From assembly GCF_014805685.1 (NCBI RefSeq), contig NC_060885.1, positions 29,572,632 through 29,636,631 on the forward strand: a DNA stretch of 64,000 nt, in the 5' to 3' direction. The notes under the pieces were generated by a model. That model was given only the letters and a program-made list of their open reading frames with translations, did not search any database and was not told the origin of the DNA. Positions 45,791 to 58,986 of the stretch are shown here, piece after piece (positions within the stretch are counted from its first letter, which is position 1; every line of letters begins with the position of its first letter). The stretch is from Silurus meridionalis (Eukaryota > Chordata > Actinopteri > Siluriformes > Siluridae). A program made the position numbers and the translations under genes.

Positions 45791-46906
45791 TGTTATTATA
45801 AGTGCTTTTTTTTTAAATGATTGTTGATTTTTCACTGAAATAAAATAAAATAAAATGTCTATATTTTAATAGCACATACACAATCAATCAAAAAAATGTA
45901 AATGATAGATTATTTATGAGTATTATGATATTTCCATATACTTACCTCCTGATTGGGAATGGAATTTTCCAATTGGAACATTGCTTAATCTCTGGAAGAC
46001 AGACAGTAAAGAAAATGAAATGATTCTGAGGATCTAAAGACTGTTAGGATCTATATATACTAGGATAAGGCAGTCTAAATAGGACAAAAACAAACAAATC
46101 AAATAGCTATAAACCATTATACATAAAAGTCTATCTGATCTCTAATATTTAAAGGTGTAAGAAGGCGTTTATTTGTGTTTGCCTTCGCTAGCTCCAAGCC
46201 TAGTCCAAAACTGTAAGATTTCTTCTAAATTTTAAAGCCAGCCAGTATTACATTAAGTTAAATTTGTCCTGCTGCACCAGCACAGGAATGGACATATATC
46301 TTCAACTGAGTTGGCTCGCCTTCAAGGTGCAAACAATGATGTAGGAAGGGCTTTGAAGGGAACGAGACGACGATTTACACAAGCGATGATGCGCCATGCG
46401 CGACTAAAATAAAGGCTAATTAAAACGGAATCATAAAGCAAAGCCCCTGATGAACCATAAACTAGCGCTAATTACTGTAGCTGCGCAGAAGCCGCCATCT
46501 TTGTGCCTCTTTACGGCTTTTTTAGGACACCTCAGGGGAGGAGAGTAAACAAATAACGGAAAAAATATTGTGCTATATGGCTGTAAAAGTGAGATAAATA
46601 TGCCAATTCGCGGTTTCACGATTCACCGCACACCGTTCAGGATGGATGAAATGAGTGTATGGGGTGGAGCTTAGAGATGTTGTAGGTATTCTTACAATTT
46701 CTGGTATGTCAGAATCATATGTTCCTATTATGATTTTCTAGCCTTGCTAATCACATTATCAACTATGCAGATAAGTTCTCCCATCACTAACCTTACTACT
46801 GCAACAGCAATTAAATATTGTTATGTCTTGTAACAATAATATATACGATCTATAATGCATTTCTATCGGTTTCAGTCCAATTTTACTAATGAAATTAGAC
46901 TGATGT
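45791..46906. other. No recognisable gene
   Basis: AT-rich with nothing supported. Confidence 0.35.
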
Positions 46907-47020
46907 GAGATAGATAGATAGATAGATAGATGGATGGATGGATGGATGGATGGATGGATGGATGGATGGATGGATGGATGGATGGATGGATGGATGGATG
47001 GATGGATGGATGGATAGATG

Positions 47021-47088
<68 letters not shown>
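46907..47088. repeat. (GATA)n(GATG)n(GATA)n compound microsatellite
   Basis: GATA units, then about 22 GATG units, then about 17 GATA units, nearly uninterrupted. Confidence 0.95.
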
Positions 47089-47090
<2 letters not shown>

Positions 47091-47264
47091 TAGCAAAAAT
47101 GATGAAGCCATTGCTAAAGGCACAGAAGTATCATCAATGAAAATCTTAATAATTTGAGATTAGCCTGACCTTTCGCTGGACATCCCTCCAGCATTTCCTC
47201 CACCAAACCGTCAAATAGGTTTGACCACGAACCAATTTTTGGCATTGTGGTTTAAAAAGGGAAA

Positions 47265-47385
47265 ACTTTTTCTAACAACCTCCTGACCTTTTATTTAAAA
47301 CGCTCAGACGCGCTGGTTAAAGTAATAAATTACGCACCACTTGCTGTGGTTTTAAGGAAAGGTCAGGAGGTGGTTAGAAAAAGTA
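47265..47385. repeat. Imperfect hairpin, ~36-bp arms
   Basis: ACTTTTTCTAACAACCTCCT (left arm, 47265-47301) pairs with AGGAGGTGGTTAGAAAAAGT (right arm, 47350-47385). The arms extend inward through GACCTTTTATTTAAAAC and GTTTTAAGGAAAGGTC. The loop is about 48 bp. Confidence 0.8.
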
Positions 47386-47811
47386 TCAATGCTGTAGTAA
47401 ATTAGTTCATCCATATTATACAAAGATGGTGTCCAGCAATGCCTTTATCAGAATAAGATCATAGCACTCGCGAGTTTAAGTTTAGCTTAATTTCTATCCA
47501 ATCAGGTTTACACCCATCGTGTATTGCAAGGGTCAAAGGGAACTGCTGTAAGGCCATCACTGGGAACACTGCAGGCATCTTATTGATTCAAATCAATGTT
47601 GCTTTAAGATTTTATTTTAACCAATCAGATTGCGACTTGCTTATTTCCAAGGACCGCTCGCAGACGATAAAATACTGTACAATGCCATTTTTACGTCCGT
47701 TAATGAAATGGTCTGAGAGCGAACAATTCAGAGCTCTCAAATCACATCTCCTGCAAACATCACGAGCTAAAATATATTTGTGTGGATTTAATAGCTGTTT
47801 TTTTTTTATTC
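47386..47811. other. Possible extension of repeat family A
   Basis: TTTCTATCCAATCAGGTTTA (47490) parallels 22397 upstream of the first family A copy, but similarity between is poor. Confidence 0.35.
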
Positions 47812-48409
47812 CACAATAGCTGACAGAGGAGAAGAAACTGATTAGGTCTCAGATAAACATTTACAAGACAGACTTTTTTGAGAAAAGCTGGGCATCCTGA
47901 AGAAATGTCCACCAAAATATTAGATTTGAATAAAGTTTGTCGTCATTGTGTAAGGAAATGTACAGAGCCAATGAAATGCCGTTAGCATCTATCCAGAAGT
48001 GCATAAGTGGCCTATTTAGAACAAAATAGTTCGAAACATTGTTAAGCTTTTTCATGAACCATTTAATCTTTTTTTGCGTTTTCTTTCATGTAGAATTTGT
48101 ACAATAAAGCACAAAACTGAAAACCCGGAGTCATTTTATGAGGCTAATATCGATGTTTCTGTTAGAGATGATGTATGTGGTGTGGAGGTGCAGCTGTGGC
48201 TACAGTGCAAGGAGACTTTCTGAATTGTGTTCATTGGGTTTCTTGCTTTAGTAATGGCATTCATTCTCACTGTATGAGATTCCTGTCTGTGATGCAGCGC
48301 TCTGTTATACTGAGTTTCTCTATAATATTGATGGTTTCTGTAGCCCGGGTGACATAACGATGTTACTAAGAGGTAGATTGATTCAGGTAGGACACCACTT
48401 AAGGCCTAG
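47812..48409 (+). repeat. Repeat family A, second copy
   Basis: Aligned with 22661-23130 from CACAATAGCTGACAGAGGAG to GACACCACTTAAGGCCTAG. It contains about 120 extra bases around 47920-48100. Confidence 0.8.
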
Positions 48410-48503
48410 AAGGCTTGTCACTGATTTAGAGACTGCAATAATTACACAAAGTCTTTTTGAGGTGCTGAATTAGATCTTTACTGCTATAATTTGCTCAAAG
48501 CTA

Positions 48504-48548
<45 letters not shown>
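48504..48548. repeat. (ACT)n microsatellite
   Basis: Fifteen ACT units. Confidence 0.95.
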
Positions 48549-49849
48549 ATCATCTGCATTCATTCCCAGGAAACACTCCTTTGGGTATTCCACTATAGTT
48601 CCAGACACAACTCTAATATAAAATACATCTATATTTATTTATTTCTTTGTTGTTGTTTTTTTCCCCCCCTGAAAGCCACAGTGCCAAAGGGTGCGGATAG
48701 TTTTTGCTTCCTCTTCCTGTGAGCCACCAGCAGCTGCTCAGACACAGAGTAAACAAAAGGGCTCTGTATATAGGTCATCTCCTCTCTGTTCTCGCTCAAG
48801 ATGGATGCACTGGGAAAACACAGCAACACAAACACTCACCTGGCTAAATCACCTACACACAAGCAGGGTATAGACTCAGAGCTTGTTATGAGGAATTTCA
48901 ACAAGACTCTGGAGTTATGCGTTTAACTCTGGGGCACTTGGATCACTCGCAATTACTGCAGGAGATGATTTGTATCTGACTGCTCAGGCAATGTAATTAC
49001 ACTGTTGGTCGGCTGACGCGAACGAGTTTCTGCTTTGATGCAGGTTTTCTTAATCTTTCAATATTCTTTCATAACCCATGTGGTATCACCACAACTACAA
49101 CTCCTTCGATTGAACCGTTATTGCCGAGAGATCACGATACCACCAATTCATTCATTCTCACATATTGGACATTAATAAACCTGTGTTCCTCTCCTGGTTC
49201 CTCTCTTGGATTCTCTTCCTATAGCTCCTTACAGCAGAGCCTCTGAACACAGGTGCCCTCTGATAATAAACCCAGATTCACAGCTGTGCTCTCTCGACTT
49301 GGGATATGAGCTGGAATACGAGCATGGTGTGAAACCCCTGATCAGCTGAAAAGGAAAGAGAATGATGACCTGAGCTGGAGGAGTTTTACATAAATAAGAG
49401 AACGACATACTGTCAAAATCTGTGTGTGGGTTTGCTGGATCTCTGGAGCATGGAAGCAGGCTGAATCGCACACCTCTGGTTATTATCTGCGAAGTGGCTG
49501 ACACCGGCTCAGTCACCTCTCTCGCTGGTGCAGAGTTTGAAAGAGAAAGAAATAGATGGAGGAGGAAAGCTGTCCAAGTTGAAGTTTGGGAAATGGGGGG
49601 TATCTATTGTTTATGTTCCTCTCTCGGCTCCTCTCTTGGAATCTCTTCCAGTGGCTGCTTACTCCACCCAAGGTGACAGGATCTATCCATTTACTGTTTG
49701 TTCTGCCAGGAGAAATTAATAGTGCAAGGCATCTCATTGTACCGGAAGACCTGCAAACACCGAGCCAATCTCATACAAGAACATGAGCCATGCGTCAGAC
49801 GTGAGCTTTTGGCAATGTTTATTAATTATCTAGCCTTAAAAAAGGTCTG
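48549..49849. other. No recognisable gene
   Basis: A ~47-bp phrase (GGTTCCTCTCTTGGATTCTC at 49197) recurs at about 49622 (GGCTCCTCTCTTGGAATCTC). No credible coding region is seen. Confidence 0.35.
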
Positions 49850-50155
49850 GTCTGGTCTTATAGTCTGCTACAAAGGTTCAGGACCACAGTTTGCATAAAC
49901 AGTTTTGCATTGAAGCGTCGATCACTAATTTGTACAAACTTACAATGTTGGAACTGTAATGAATGGACATTCGATGCTGAGGATGAGGAAGGATTCCCTT
50001 TTGAGTCTGGTTCCGCTAAAGGTTTCTTCATCATGTAAAAACAAACTTATAGGCACTAAACATATACACTCTTTTATACAGCTTTATAACTGCTTTATCT
50101 CTGTAAAGCTGCTCTAAGACAATGTCTATTGTTAAAAGCCTTACACAAATAAAAA
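49850..50155 (+). repeat. Repeat family B, plus orientation
   Basis: Shares GGAACTGTAATGAATGGACA, TCTGGTTCC, ACTTATAGGCACTAAAC and CTGCTTTATCTCTGTAAAGC with 21176-21585. It has an internal gap relative to that copy. Confidence 0.7.
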
Positions 50156-50920
50156 TGAATAGAAATTTGGATTAACTGATTTCTTGTAAGTGAGTATAAC
50201 CTGCCTTTGAACTTAAAGTATAAAACGTATACAGTATCATGTGTGCTTGCTTTCGTTCATGCAATAACCCCACTTCACCCCACCCCACCCCTGGTATTGG
50301 TTACCCCAATAACATGTACATTTATGGAATGTTGCAGTTGCTAAATGAGATAACGTTCCTCCAGAACCCTGGTGCTAAATTTAACAACATAAAGCTAAAT
50401 AACAAAAAACACCAGCGCTAAGGACTAGCAAGTGTCCTCGGCACATAAAGTGCAATTCTGTATATTTAATATTCAACATATTTAAATATCTATATCGCTT
50501 CTGTATTTTCGTTCATGTCCTTTTCTTGCATGTTCAAATCTTTGCTAACTTACTGACCTGCTACTGTTTAATTACCCATTTAGATTACGTTGTGCTTTCT
50601 TACCTACTTGCGTCCACCTGTCCTAGCGTGACATTACACCGAGCAAGTATTTAATACTAATCTTAACTTTTAAAAAATATTTTATAGTTTTTTCTTTGAG
50701 TGTTCTAAAAATGCATAGCATGACGCATTGCGATTGCGATTGTGTCAGACTGTCAGACGTAATGCTGTTCCTTTCTCCAGCCTATGGATAATTGAATTGA
50801 GTTTTGTCCAAATATTCTGGATTTTTTTCTGGGCCAGTTGCGTAATCAATCTCTAAATACACATAACTTTCCCTGCATAAACACTGATGCAATTTTTAGG
50901 GTTGAAATATATATATATAT
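50156..50920. other. No recognisable feature
   Basis: AT-rich with nothing supported. Confidence 0.35.
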
Positions 50921-52167
50921 GAATTATTGGCACCCCTGGTTAAGAGGTGTTCTTAGGCTTCTAATAAAGAAAAATCTAACCTGAATTTAAAAAAAAAATA
51001 CAAATAAACCCATGACTAAAAAAAAGAGTTGTATTTTTTATCCAAATCACCTGTATCACAATTATTGGTCCCCCTAAAAGTTCCAAGTTGATCATAGTAT
51101 CTAGAAACTTATAATTAATAATAAATGACTTCCTGTTTCCATGTGGTATAAATCTGATGTGACACAGATCCCTATTTCTCTTACCAACTCTTCAACATGG
51201 GAAAGACAAGAAAACACCCCATTCAAGTAAGGCAGATGTGTCTTGACCTGAAGTCAGGCAATGACTACAAGAAAATAGACTCGCCTTAACTTGACCATAT
51301 CTACAGTCAGAGGAATCATTAATAAGAATCATTTAAAACAACTGAGACAGTGACAAACAAGGCTGGACGAGGACCCATGTTGATCTTGCCACCACGCACA
51401 GTGAGGAGGATGATTAGAAAAGTAAAAGAACTTCAAAGCTCACTGTTAGAGAACTGCATCAAAGAGTGGCATCTCCATAACAACCATCGGAGACTATCCA
51501 CATGCCAACAAGCTGTTCGGGGAGGAATGCAAGGAAAAAGCCTTTTCTCATTTACAATCAAAAACATAAATCTCTGAAGTTTGCTAAGCGGCACTGGGAC
51601 CATGTGCTTTGGTCAGATGAGACTAAGATAGAGCTTTTTGGCAACAAACACTTTATATGGGTCTGGTGTAAAACAAAAGATGAGTATGCGGAAAAACACC
51701 TCATGCCCATTGTGAATTATGGTGGTGGATCTGTGATGCTGTGGGCCTGTTTCTTTTCCAAAAGCCCTGGGAACCTTGCTAAGGAGCATGGCATCATGAA
51801 CTCTTCAAAATACCAGGACATTTTAAATCAAAACCTGATGGCCTCTGTGAGAAAACTGAAGATGGGTCGTCACTGGGTCTTTTAGCAGGATAATGACCAA
51901 AACATGGCAAAATCTACACAAAAATGGTTCAGCAGACACAAAATCAAGCTCCTCCCATGTCCATCTCAGTCACCCAGACCCTAACCCAGTTGAAAACATG
52001 TCTCCACTTAAGAGGAGAGTGCATAAGAGAGGACCCAGGACTATGATGATCTATGATGACTAGGATGATCTAGAAACATTGTGCAAGAGGAATGGTCAAA
52101 GATCCATCACTCTGTATTCGCCAAGGGGGTTGTAAGAAGTATTAACATCAGGGGTGCCAATAATTGT
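50921..52167 (+). mobile_element. Tc1-type DNA transposon, both ends present
   Basis: The left end AATTATTGGCACCCCTG (50922-50938) and right end CAGGGGTGCCAATAATTG (52149-52166) are inverted copies. An inner repeat CAATTATTGGTCCCCCT at 51058 resembles the outer end, as in IR/DR-type Tc1 elements. The length of about 1.25 kb is normal for the family. TA-rich flanks on both sides fit TA targeting. The transposase is decayed. Confidence 0.88.
51197..52135 (+). pseudogene. Tc1 transposase, frameshifted
   Basis: The natural start MGKTRKHPIQVRQM (51197) is followed by a decayed helix-turn-helix region. The frame at 51350-51577 covers PRTVRRMIRKVKELQ. The catalytic region reads HWDHVLWSDETKIELFGNK (first aspartate in WSDE), YGGGSVMLWACFF, then QDND (second aspartate). 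In another frame HPDPNPVENMSPLKRRVHKR supplies the glutamate of the DD34E triad. Several frameshifts and stops (for example after GRHWVF) separate these. The length matches the usual 340 residues. It cannot give a full protein. Confidence 0.87.
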
Positions 52168-52201
<34 letters not shown>

Positions 52202-52205
52202 CATT
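52168..52205. repeat. (ATT)n microsatellite
   Basis: About 11 units starting at the Tc1 right end. Confidence 0.9.
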
Positions 52206-53929
52206 ATTATATCATTATAATTGCAATTGTTTATATGAATTATATGAATTACCAATTCCGAATACCAAAATGAACAAATTAATGAATATGTAAATAAATT
52301 AATAAATAAAGTAAATGCATGTTGTGCTGCTATGCAGTCGGTGTGTGTTTTGCCAGCGATGTAGGTGTCCAATTACTGGATTGGACCAGCATCCAATGTC
52401 TATTTCCTGTCCTTTTCATGCTGCTATGTCTTCTCTGTCTCTTAGCCCAGACAAAAGGATTAACCAAGGGAGCTTGTTCTGAACTGCGGTAGGGCATTCT
52501 CACAAAGACACACACACACACCAAAAATCCTACTTGTTTTGCACCTGTGTGTGCCTGATAGTGTACATCCTCCTCCAGGTCTTGTAATGCAAGCCAGTCT
52601 CAAGAGACACACAGGGTGCGTGCACACACACACACACACAAGTTTTTTTACAGCACACACACAAACAGAATAAATCCGAGGCAGCACACACTGCTTCAGA
52701 TGCCACGCATTGCCAGGAAGCACGGTGCAAAACGCGTCACTGTGTTTGCGGCGTGTCTGAAAGAAATTTGCCCTGACTGTAGCTCATCATGCAATTCCAG
52801 GGTTTACAAGCCGGCATAAAAGGGTAGAAATGCTCCATCGTGGAGGGAAACCCGAGTTCTCTGAGATTAGATGTTAATAAGCGAAAGTTCTGCTTAAATG
52901 AGTGCCGTGAGAGAGAAGTCAGTTGGTAAGGAAATCAAAACGCAGTATTAGTATGCAATTCGAATAAAATATATAACTCGTAGAACAAAAAAACAAAAAC
53001 AAACAAACAATCGCCCCGGCATTTCAGTGAAGCAGGTAGTAAGTGCTTCATCTTTATGCTTCTTCTTTATGCTTTTTAAACTCTGTAGAATTTCAGGAAA
53101 GAAGGGTTTAAAAAAAAAAAGCTTTTGCTCTTCTTTTTTTTTCCACACAAACACAAAAAGAAGCTTCAGAAGCTCCATATGAAGATTACGATCATAAGAA
53201 TGAAAGTACGAGCTGGTAACGCACAGTCACAGTGAGCACCGACCTGCATAAGTCATTGTCCTGTGGACAACGGGAACTGGGCCACTGGTGTTATTCTGAC
53301 CACGTCTACTTTTCTGACCACGTGCGCACCCTGTCACCGAGTTCTCCTTACACGCGATAAAGAGCTTTCAGAGAAGAAGGACGATCAACTGTATATTTGT
53401 TTACCTGTAAGAATGATCTACAATTAAATTCAATTTACAATTTATATCCATAAAACCAAAACTTCAAAACCAGTGGAATCATTTTAGCCAAAATCCAAAG
53501 GTTTCTTCTTTTGCCTAAATACAACCATCATACAATCATATTGACACAAAGTTCTGTTTTATTACACACAATGTGTATCCTGCATTTCTTCATAAAACAC
53601 ACTGTGTGTCTGATTCTCGCTCGTAATAACCCCAGTGTGTATCCAAGGCACTTCTATACGGAACACGTCGCGTCCCCAAAACCAGGGTAGTGTTTTTTTC
53701 AGCATGCACACTGCGTATCCAATACGGTGCACCTGAGTCCTCCTTTTAACACACCAATGTTTTCGTCTAACACACACATGCACACACACATTGTATCTGA
53801 TTTTTCTCTCAGCACACACAGTGTTTCTCTGACATTTTCTCTCCCACTGCACACTCTTATTCAGGGTTTTTCCTTGTTCACTAGTTCAAAAAGATGTCGT
53901 TTTATACTACTGACTTCAGCCTGACTGGC

Positions 53930-53977
<48 letters not shown>

Positions 53978-54811
53978 AAACCGGTGGTGCGAGGAGACAG
54001 AATAAAGCCACGGAAACAATACTGAACTTTGAGGACTTGTGACTCAACACAGTTTCTCTTGAGTTCAAACCTTGAGAAATAAGATATTGGATTGTCCTTT
54101 CTTTCGATTTTTTTTCTTTCTCTATAGGGTCTTGAAGAAATTGTGCAATTGGAAGAAGAAAAAAAGACATCGTATTACTGCGTTAACGTTTTATAAAAAT
54201 TAAAAATAAATTCGAGTCCAAAATATATTTCATAAAAAGTACACACCACCTATAAGTACAGTAATCCCCAGTTTATCGCAGTGGTTACATTCCAAAACCG
54301 CAATGAACGGACCACCCCAAAAATGATTTTTTTTGTTTGTTTGTTGTTTACATTTCATTATTGCATCATAAAACTCCATAAAAACAATTCCCTATAAGTT
54401 TTTTTTTGTCTATCCTGCTTTTCGAGAGAGACCGGGAAAATCAGCCAAACTAATTAGTTATGCATTTTTATTAAACAGCAATGGCACGGGGATGAAAAGA
54501 AACTAGAGTTCATGCAGTGTTACTGTGGCTGCTCACGTACCAAAAAAGAACATTTGTTTTGCGCACGCATGCATGCACGCACGCATGCAAAAAAACAACA
54601 ACAAAAAAACCCCAAAAAAACCCATAGTGTTAGCATTAGCCGCTAACCAAGTAGCTAGCAGCTAACACTAGCGATACAGATTTTTAATGTTTTATGTCCA
54701 GCTTCAAAAAATTCTCTTAGAAGAAGAAAATCATGACAATTCCACATCTCCAGGAAGTTAATGACCCAACAATGGAAGTAATGAAGACATTCCTTAAAGT
54801 ATGCCGAAATA

Positions 54812-54849
<38 letters not shown>

Positions 54850-55929
54850 ATATACACATCTGTATTACCAATAACAAATTTGATCTAACCAATGTACATT
54901 TTTTCATTACATTTTTTCATTCATTTGATTGTATTTAATCATTTGAATAAATAAAGCAATTGATCAAGTAAGAAATTTGTGTTGATTTAATTGATTACTC
55001 AATTTATTCAATAGAATAAAAAGCGTATTTTATTAATCTGATTTATTCTATTATTAGAGTAGATTATTCTATTACTTTTGTAAAATACTATAAAATATTT
55101 TATATAGTATTTAACTGAGCAGAGTTTATTTTAAATTGTTTTAAATATGTAAAATGTTAAAATGTTGATCACAAGTGTTAATAATATTATGCATATTTAT
55201 TTTTAACAAAAAGAATCAAACAAAAATGCACGCTGCATAAATGCACGTTAATAAAGTTAGTGCCATTAATATGATTTTGCTTAAAACCCTTATATAATAA
55301 ATAAATATATATACATATATATATATATATATGTGTACAAAAAGGACCCTGCATTCAGATCACATATAACAGCTGCGTTCTGCTTCACACAAGGCAATAA
55401 TGTATGTAAAGCAGCACACGTTAGTGAAGGAAATTAGCAATGATTTTTTTTTCCCACAGCGTGGCATTAGCACCATTAGCATACATTGATGCGACTCACT
55501 GGGGCGAGCAGTCCCTGTTCTAAATAGATAAGGACATTAAAGTGCCGCTGAGCCAAATTTCTTCGCCCCTCCATCTCGGACGATTTTTTTTTATCTCTTC
55601 TCGGCTGAATTATCTGGGGAAATGGGTTCTAAACCTATCTTAACAATTACCACCGATCCTGTATCGTTAATCATATCGTTTCTTAGAGTTCAGCCCCAGA
55701 GAGGAGAGGAAAGAAGAGGAGAGGATGCCGCTGAGACAGTATCCTACATTAGACTGGATATATTTGTAATATACAAATGGGAGCAAGTGAAACCATTCAG
55801 TGCTCACTGGGGCAAAACGTGGACCTGATCCAAACAAATCATTCATGAATTTATGAACCTACTATGTAACAAATCTTACAATAGAAGCAACTGAAAACAT
55901 ACAGTATATTATAAACCACAAGTACATTA
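52206..55929. other. No recognisable gene; several CA runs
   Basis: Contains CA runs at 52625-52640, 53932-53975 and 54815-54846. A loosely repeated ACACA-TGTGTATC tract lies at 53565-53830, and A/T-rich low-complexity DNA at 54890-55330. Open frames to 96 codons lack domains. Confidence 0.4.
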
Positions 55930-56265
55930 TATAAACAAAACTATTGGGACACAACGTTTTGGAGACACACAATTGTACTGTATATAATTTCTTTGGATTT
56001 GATGAAATTTTTCCTTTCCTTGAGTGGAAGATCTTGAGTGGCCTGCTATAGATCTGACCTCAATGAATGTGAATGCTGACTGAAACCCCAGGCCTCCTCA
56101 CCTCGCCCACATCACTTTACTAACACCCGGGTGCTTGAATGAATCTCACACAAATCTACACAAGCACAGTCCAAAATCTAATGGAACATCTTCTCAGAAG
56201 AGTAGAGGTTATTATAAGAGCAAATGGAGATTAAATGTGAAATGGGATGTTCAAAAAATGTAAAC
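55930..56265 (+). mobile_element. Tc1-derived nonautonomous element
   Basis: Shows AGTGGAAGATCTTGAGTGGC, CCCAGGCCTCCTCACC, CAGTCCAAAATCTAATGG and TGAAATGGGATGTTCAAAAA. It is in the same family and orientation as 4850-11345, with a gap in the middle. Confidence 0.68.
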
Positions 56266-57154
56266 ATCTTAAAGCGGAGACTCCTTCCAAAAATATAATT
56301 TCACAAAAGAAATGTGAAGCACCCAATGCATAATTCAATGTGTGTACAGCCTAGCTTTTTGGATAAATGAGCCATTCTGGTGTTAAATAACGGCAGTTGT
56401 TCAACGAGGTCTTAATTCGTTTTTAATTTCAGCATCTGTGGCTTCGGGCAGGCAGCCAGCCGAGCTTAATCTCCGCCTGACGAGGCTTTTCCATTCACCC
56501 AGTAACAGGAAGCTTGGGTCTGGCCATCCGCTTTTTCACCAAAACTCAGGACATCTCGTCTTAATTAAGTAATATGCGTTAAAACTTTGAGAGGACAGAG
56601 ACACAAATGAAGCGTCATGTGAAGAAAATCCTGTGCGCTGAACACTTGCTAAACAGAAGAAGAGGCACATGTCAAAATTGTCATTAAACATCAACAGGAC
56701 TAAACAAACACACCAGCTTTAATAAGTGCATGTTTTGGAAACGTTAGACGAAGTGTAATTGATGGTGATGGTTTTTTATTTTTTTTAATTCATGCTTTTT
56801 TGGCATTGTTTCCTGTTCTTCCCGAGACCTCATTAAACAAAGAATTTCAATCTGTAGCGGAGAAACCGAACACAAGGCTATAAACAATTTTGTGCCATAG
56901 ATGCTCAGTGAAATCTCAAAAACATGCATGAATCATTAGTTACAGCTTTCCACTGCTTTTCATTTTTTAAATGCATTTTTCTCCCAAAGAAATTTAAAAA
57001 CATAAAAGTAGATATGCACCTATTTTTTATAGGCTAATTCCCTGAAGATTGTGGACATGTGGCCATTTGAAAAACCTGTTCAAAATCCTGGGTATTAAAA
57101 TTGACTTGATTCAGTAGGTATAGGTAAGAATGGTTGTCTCCATTTAACCACAAG
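56266..57154. other. No recognisable feature
   Basis: AT-rich with nothing supported. Confidence 0.35.
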
Positions 57155-57275
57155 AGGTCAGGCACTGATGTTAGGCGAGGGGTCCTGATGTGAAATTTGC
57201 GTTCTAGTTAAACCCAAAGGAGTTCTATGACTTTTCAAGGGCTTTCTGCAGTCCTTTCAGTCCAAACTTGGAAAA
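57155..57275 (-). mobile_element. Tc1-derived nonautonomous element fragment
   Basis: GTCAGGCACTGATGTTAGGC and CCCAAAGGAGTTCTATGACT are the decayed complement of the family block. Confidence 0.45.
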
Positions 57276-57303
57276 CTATTTGTTCATAGAGCTGTTTTTT
57301 AAT

Positions 57304-57761
57304 TACGAGGTGGAGTTTCGAGACTAGCTCTGTTTATAAGAACGTACCTTATTTATCTATGTTTACATGCCATCACCTTCAAAATAGTCCCCTTAGTCAA
57401 GATGGCGGCCTTTAAGCTGGATCGTCATCTTCAGAAACAAAGTGAAGTCCGCAAGAGCCAAATCCGGCAAATAAGGAAGTGAGATCATGTTGTTTCCAGT
57501 AAGAAACTCACATGTGAGGAAAGCTTGGCGACTGAGAGCATTGTCTTCGTGGAGCATCCAGTTTTTTGCACACCGCATATCCGTGGTGACGCATGTGGTC
57601 AGAATAGCACCAGTTGCACAGCTCCAGATGTACACAGGATGATGTCTTTTGGCACACTGATTTATGAAGTTCGGTGCTCCCTGTGACTGTGCGTGCAGCT
57701 TTGTTCTGCCATCTGTTGGCGTGTTACAAAACTAGTTTTGAAACCTTTTGATGCTAGGGTA
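57304..57761 (-). mobile_element. mariner element, internally deleted
   Basis: TACGAGGTGGAGTTTCGAGA on the left and TTTTGAAACCTTTTGATGCT then AGGGTA on the right form weak inverted ends with TA. Only the C-terminal third of the transposase lies between. At 458 bp against about 1.3 kb for intact mariners, the N-terminal two thirds are gone. Confidence 0.72.
57390..57640 (-). pseudogene. mariner transposase C-terminal fragment
   Basis: On the minus strand the frame reads KNWMLHEDNALSRQAFLTCE, FLTGNNMISLPY, LPDLALADFTLFLKM and LKGRHLD. HEDNA carries the second catalytic aspartate and LADF the third, at mariner DD34D spacing. The canonical SPDLAPCDFFLFPK is mutated. There is one open frame of 80 codons from an internal ATG. 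Confidence 0.8.
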
Positions 57762-57884
57762 CGTTGTACTCTGTATGCTGGAACATGTTTGGAAGTTTTA
57801 GTTCCAGTGGAAGGAAATTGTAATGTTATATTATATAGAAGTATTCTCTACAATCAGGTACAACTTTAGAAAAGAATCACAAGG

Positions 57885-57995
57885 GAGGGAGGAGGGAGCT
57901 TAGTGGTCATCAAGCTGCCACTGCTGGGCCCTTGAGCAAGGCCCTTAACCCCAAGTTGTAAAATGCTCTGGATAACGACATCTGCCAAATGCCTT
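57885..57995 (+). mobile_element. tRNA-derived SINE fragment with L2-like tail
   Basis: GCTGCCACTGCTGGGCCCTT, GAGCAAGGCCCTTAACCC, then GCTCTGGATAACGACATCTG and CCAAATGCC. The body matches the 19637-19890 SINE and the tail matches the L2 LINE at 4215-4250. Confidence 0.68.
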
Positions 57996-58986
57996 AAATG
58001 ATAGTTGATGGCCTTACGCCTCACAAACAAGTATAATATTAATCTACAATGACATGCTTATTGATGCAACTATTGTTACTGTTTTTTGTCAACTCAAATG
58101 AGAACTTGCACCATCCCCATCTCTTTTATAAAAGTCATGCTGTTAGTTTCTGTCAAAGGCGTTGATGGAGCAAAATTGAGAAATGTTGAATGGCTCTGTA
58201 TCGAACTGACTCATAAATACAGAGAATGATTTCTGCGCTAAAGTCGGTAAACAATAGCAAATGCTTCCTCTTGCTTGTCAAAGTCGTATAATTGGACTTC
58301 CTGTTTGAACCGGTGCATTCCGGTGTTCTGCAGAAACGGTTCTGTATAATTGGAGAAAAAAAAATTTAACACATAGATCTGTGTGCCAGTGCTTAATTGC
58401 TTACTTGACAGTTAAGCAATACAAGACATTAATTGGCAATAGGTAATACAACTGGCAAGCAAATGAACAATCATTGGCAGGGTGTCGTTTTGCCAAACTG
58501 GCTTGTTAAGACAGATGAAAGACCTTGGGCATAGGAATTTTCTCTTGTGACAGCTTAATATTGCAGCAGGTGGATATGTCAGGTTCTAACAATACACTTT
58601 ATTGTACAGGATTACTTTACTTCAGAGCCGTTCTCAAAGTGGGGGCCTGTGAAGCTGATACCAAGAGGGTTACATGATTTTGGTTCAAGGGGTTCTTTGT
58701 GAAGTACAAATATCTACATGGCACAACATAAAAAATGGCTTCCAGAAACAACAGCATTCCAAGAGACAAACGGAGTATCTCAAATATGTGAATGTTTATT
58801 GTAAATACACATTTTTACAAATGTAAACGGTAAATCTGGTCACAAGGCTCCATAAATTGTTTGCTACTATGACAAAACATTTTTGCAAAATCAAGTCAAA
58901 TCAAGTTAAATGGCTAGACTGTTTTCACAAGACTTAAAAAAAGAGGCATGTTAAGAAAATATAGACTCCATAACTTAATAGCCACC
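57996..58986. other. No recognisable feature
   Basis: AT-rich with nothing supported. Confidence 0.35.
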
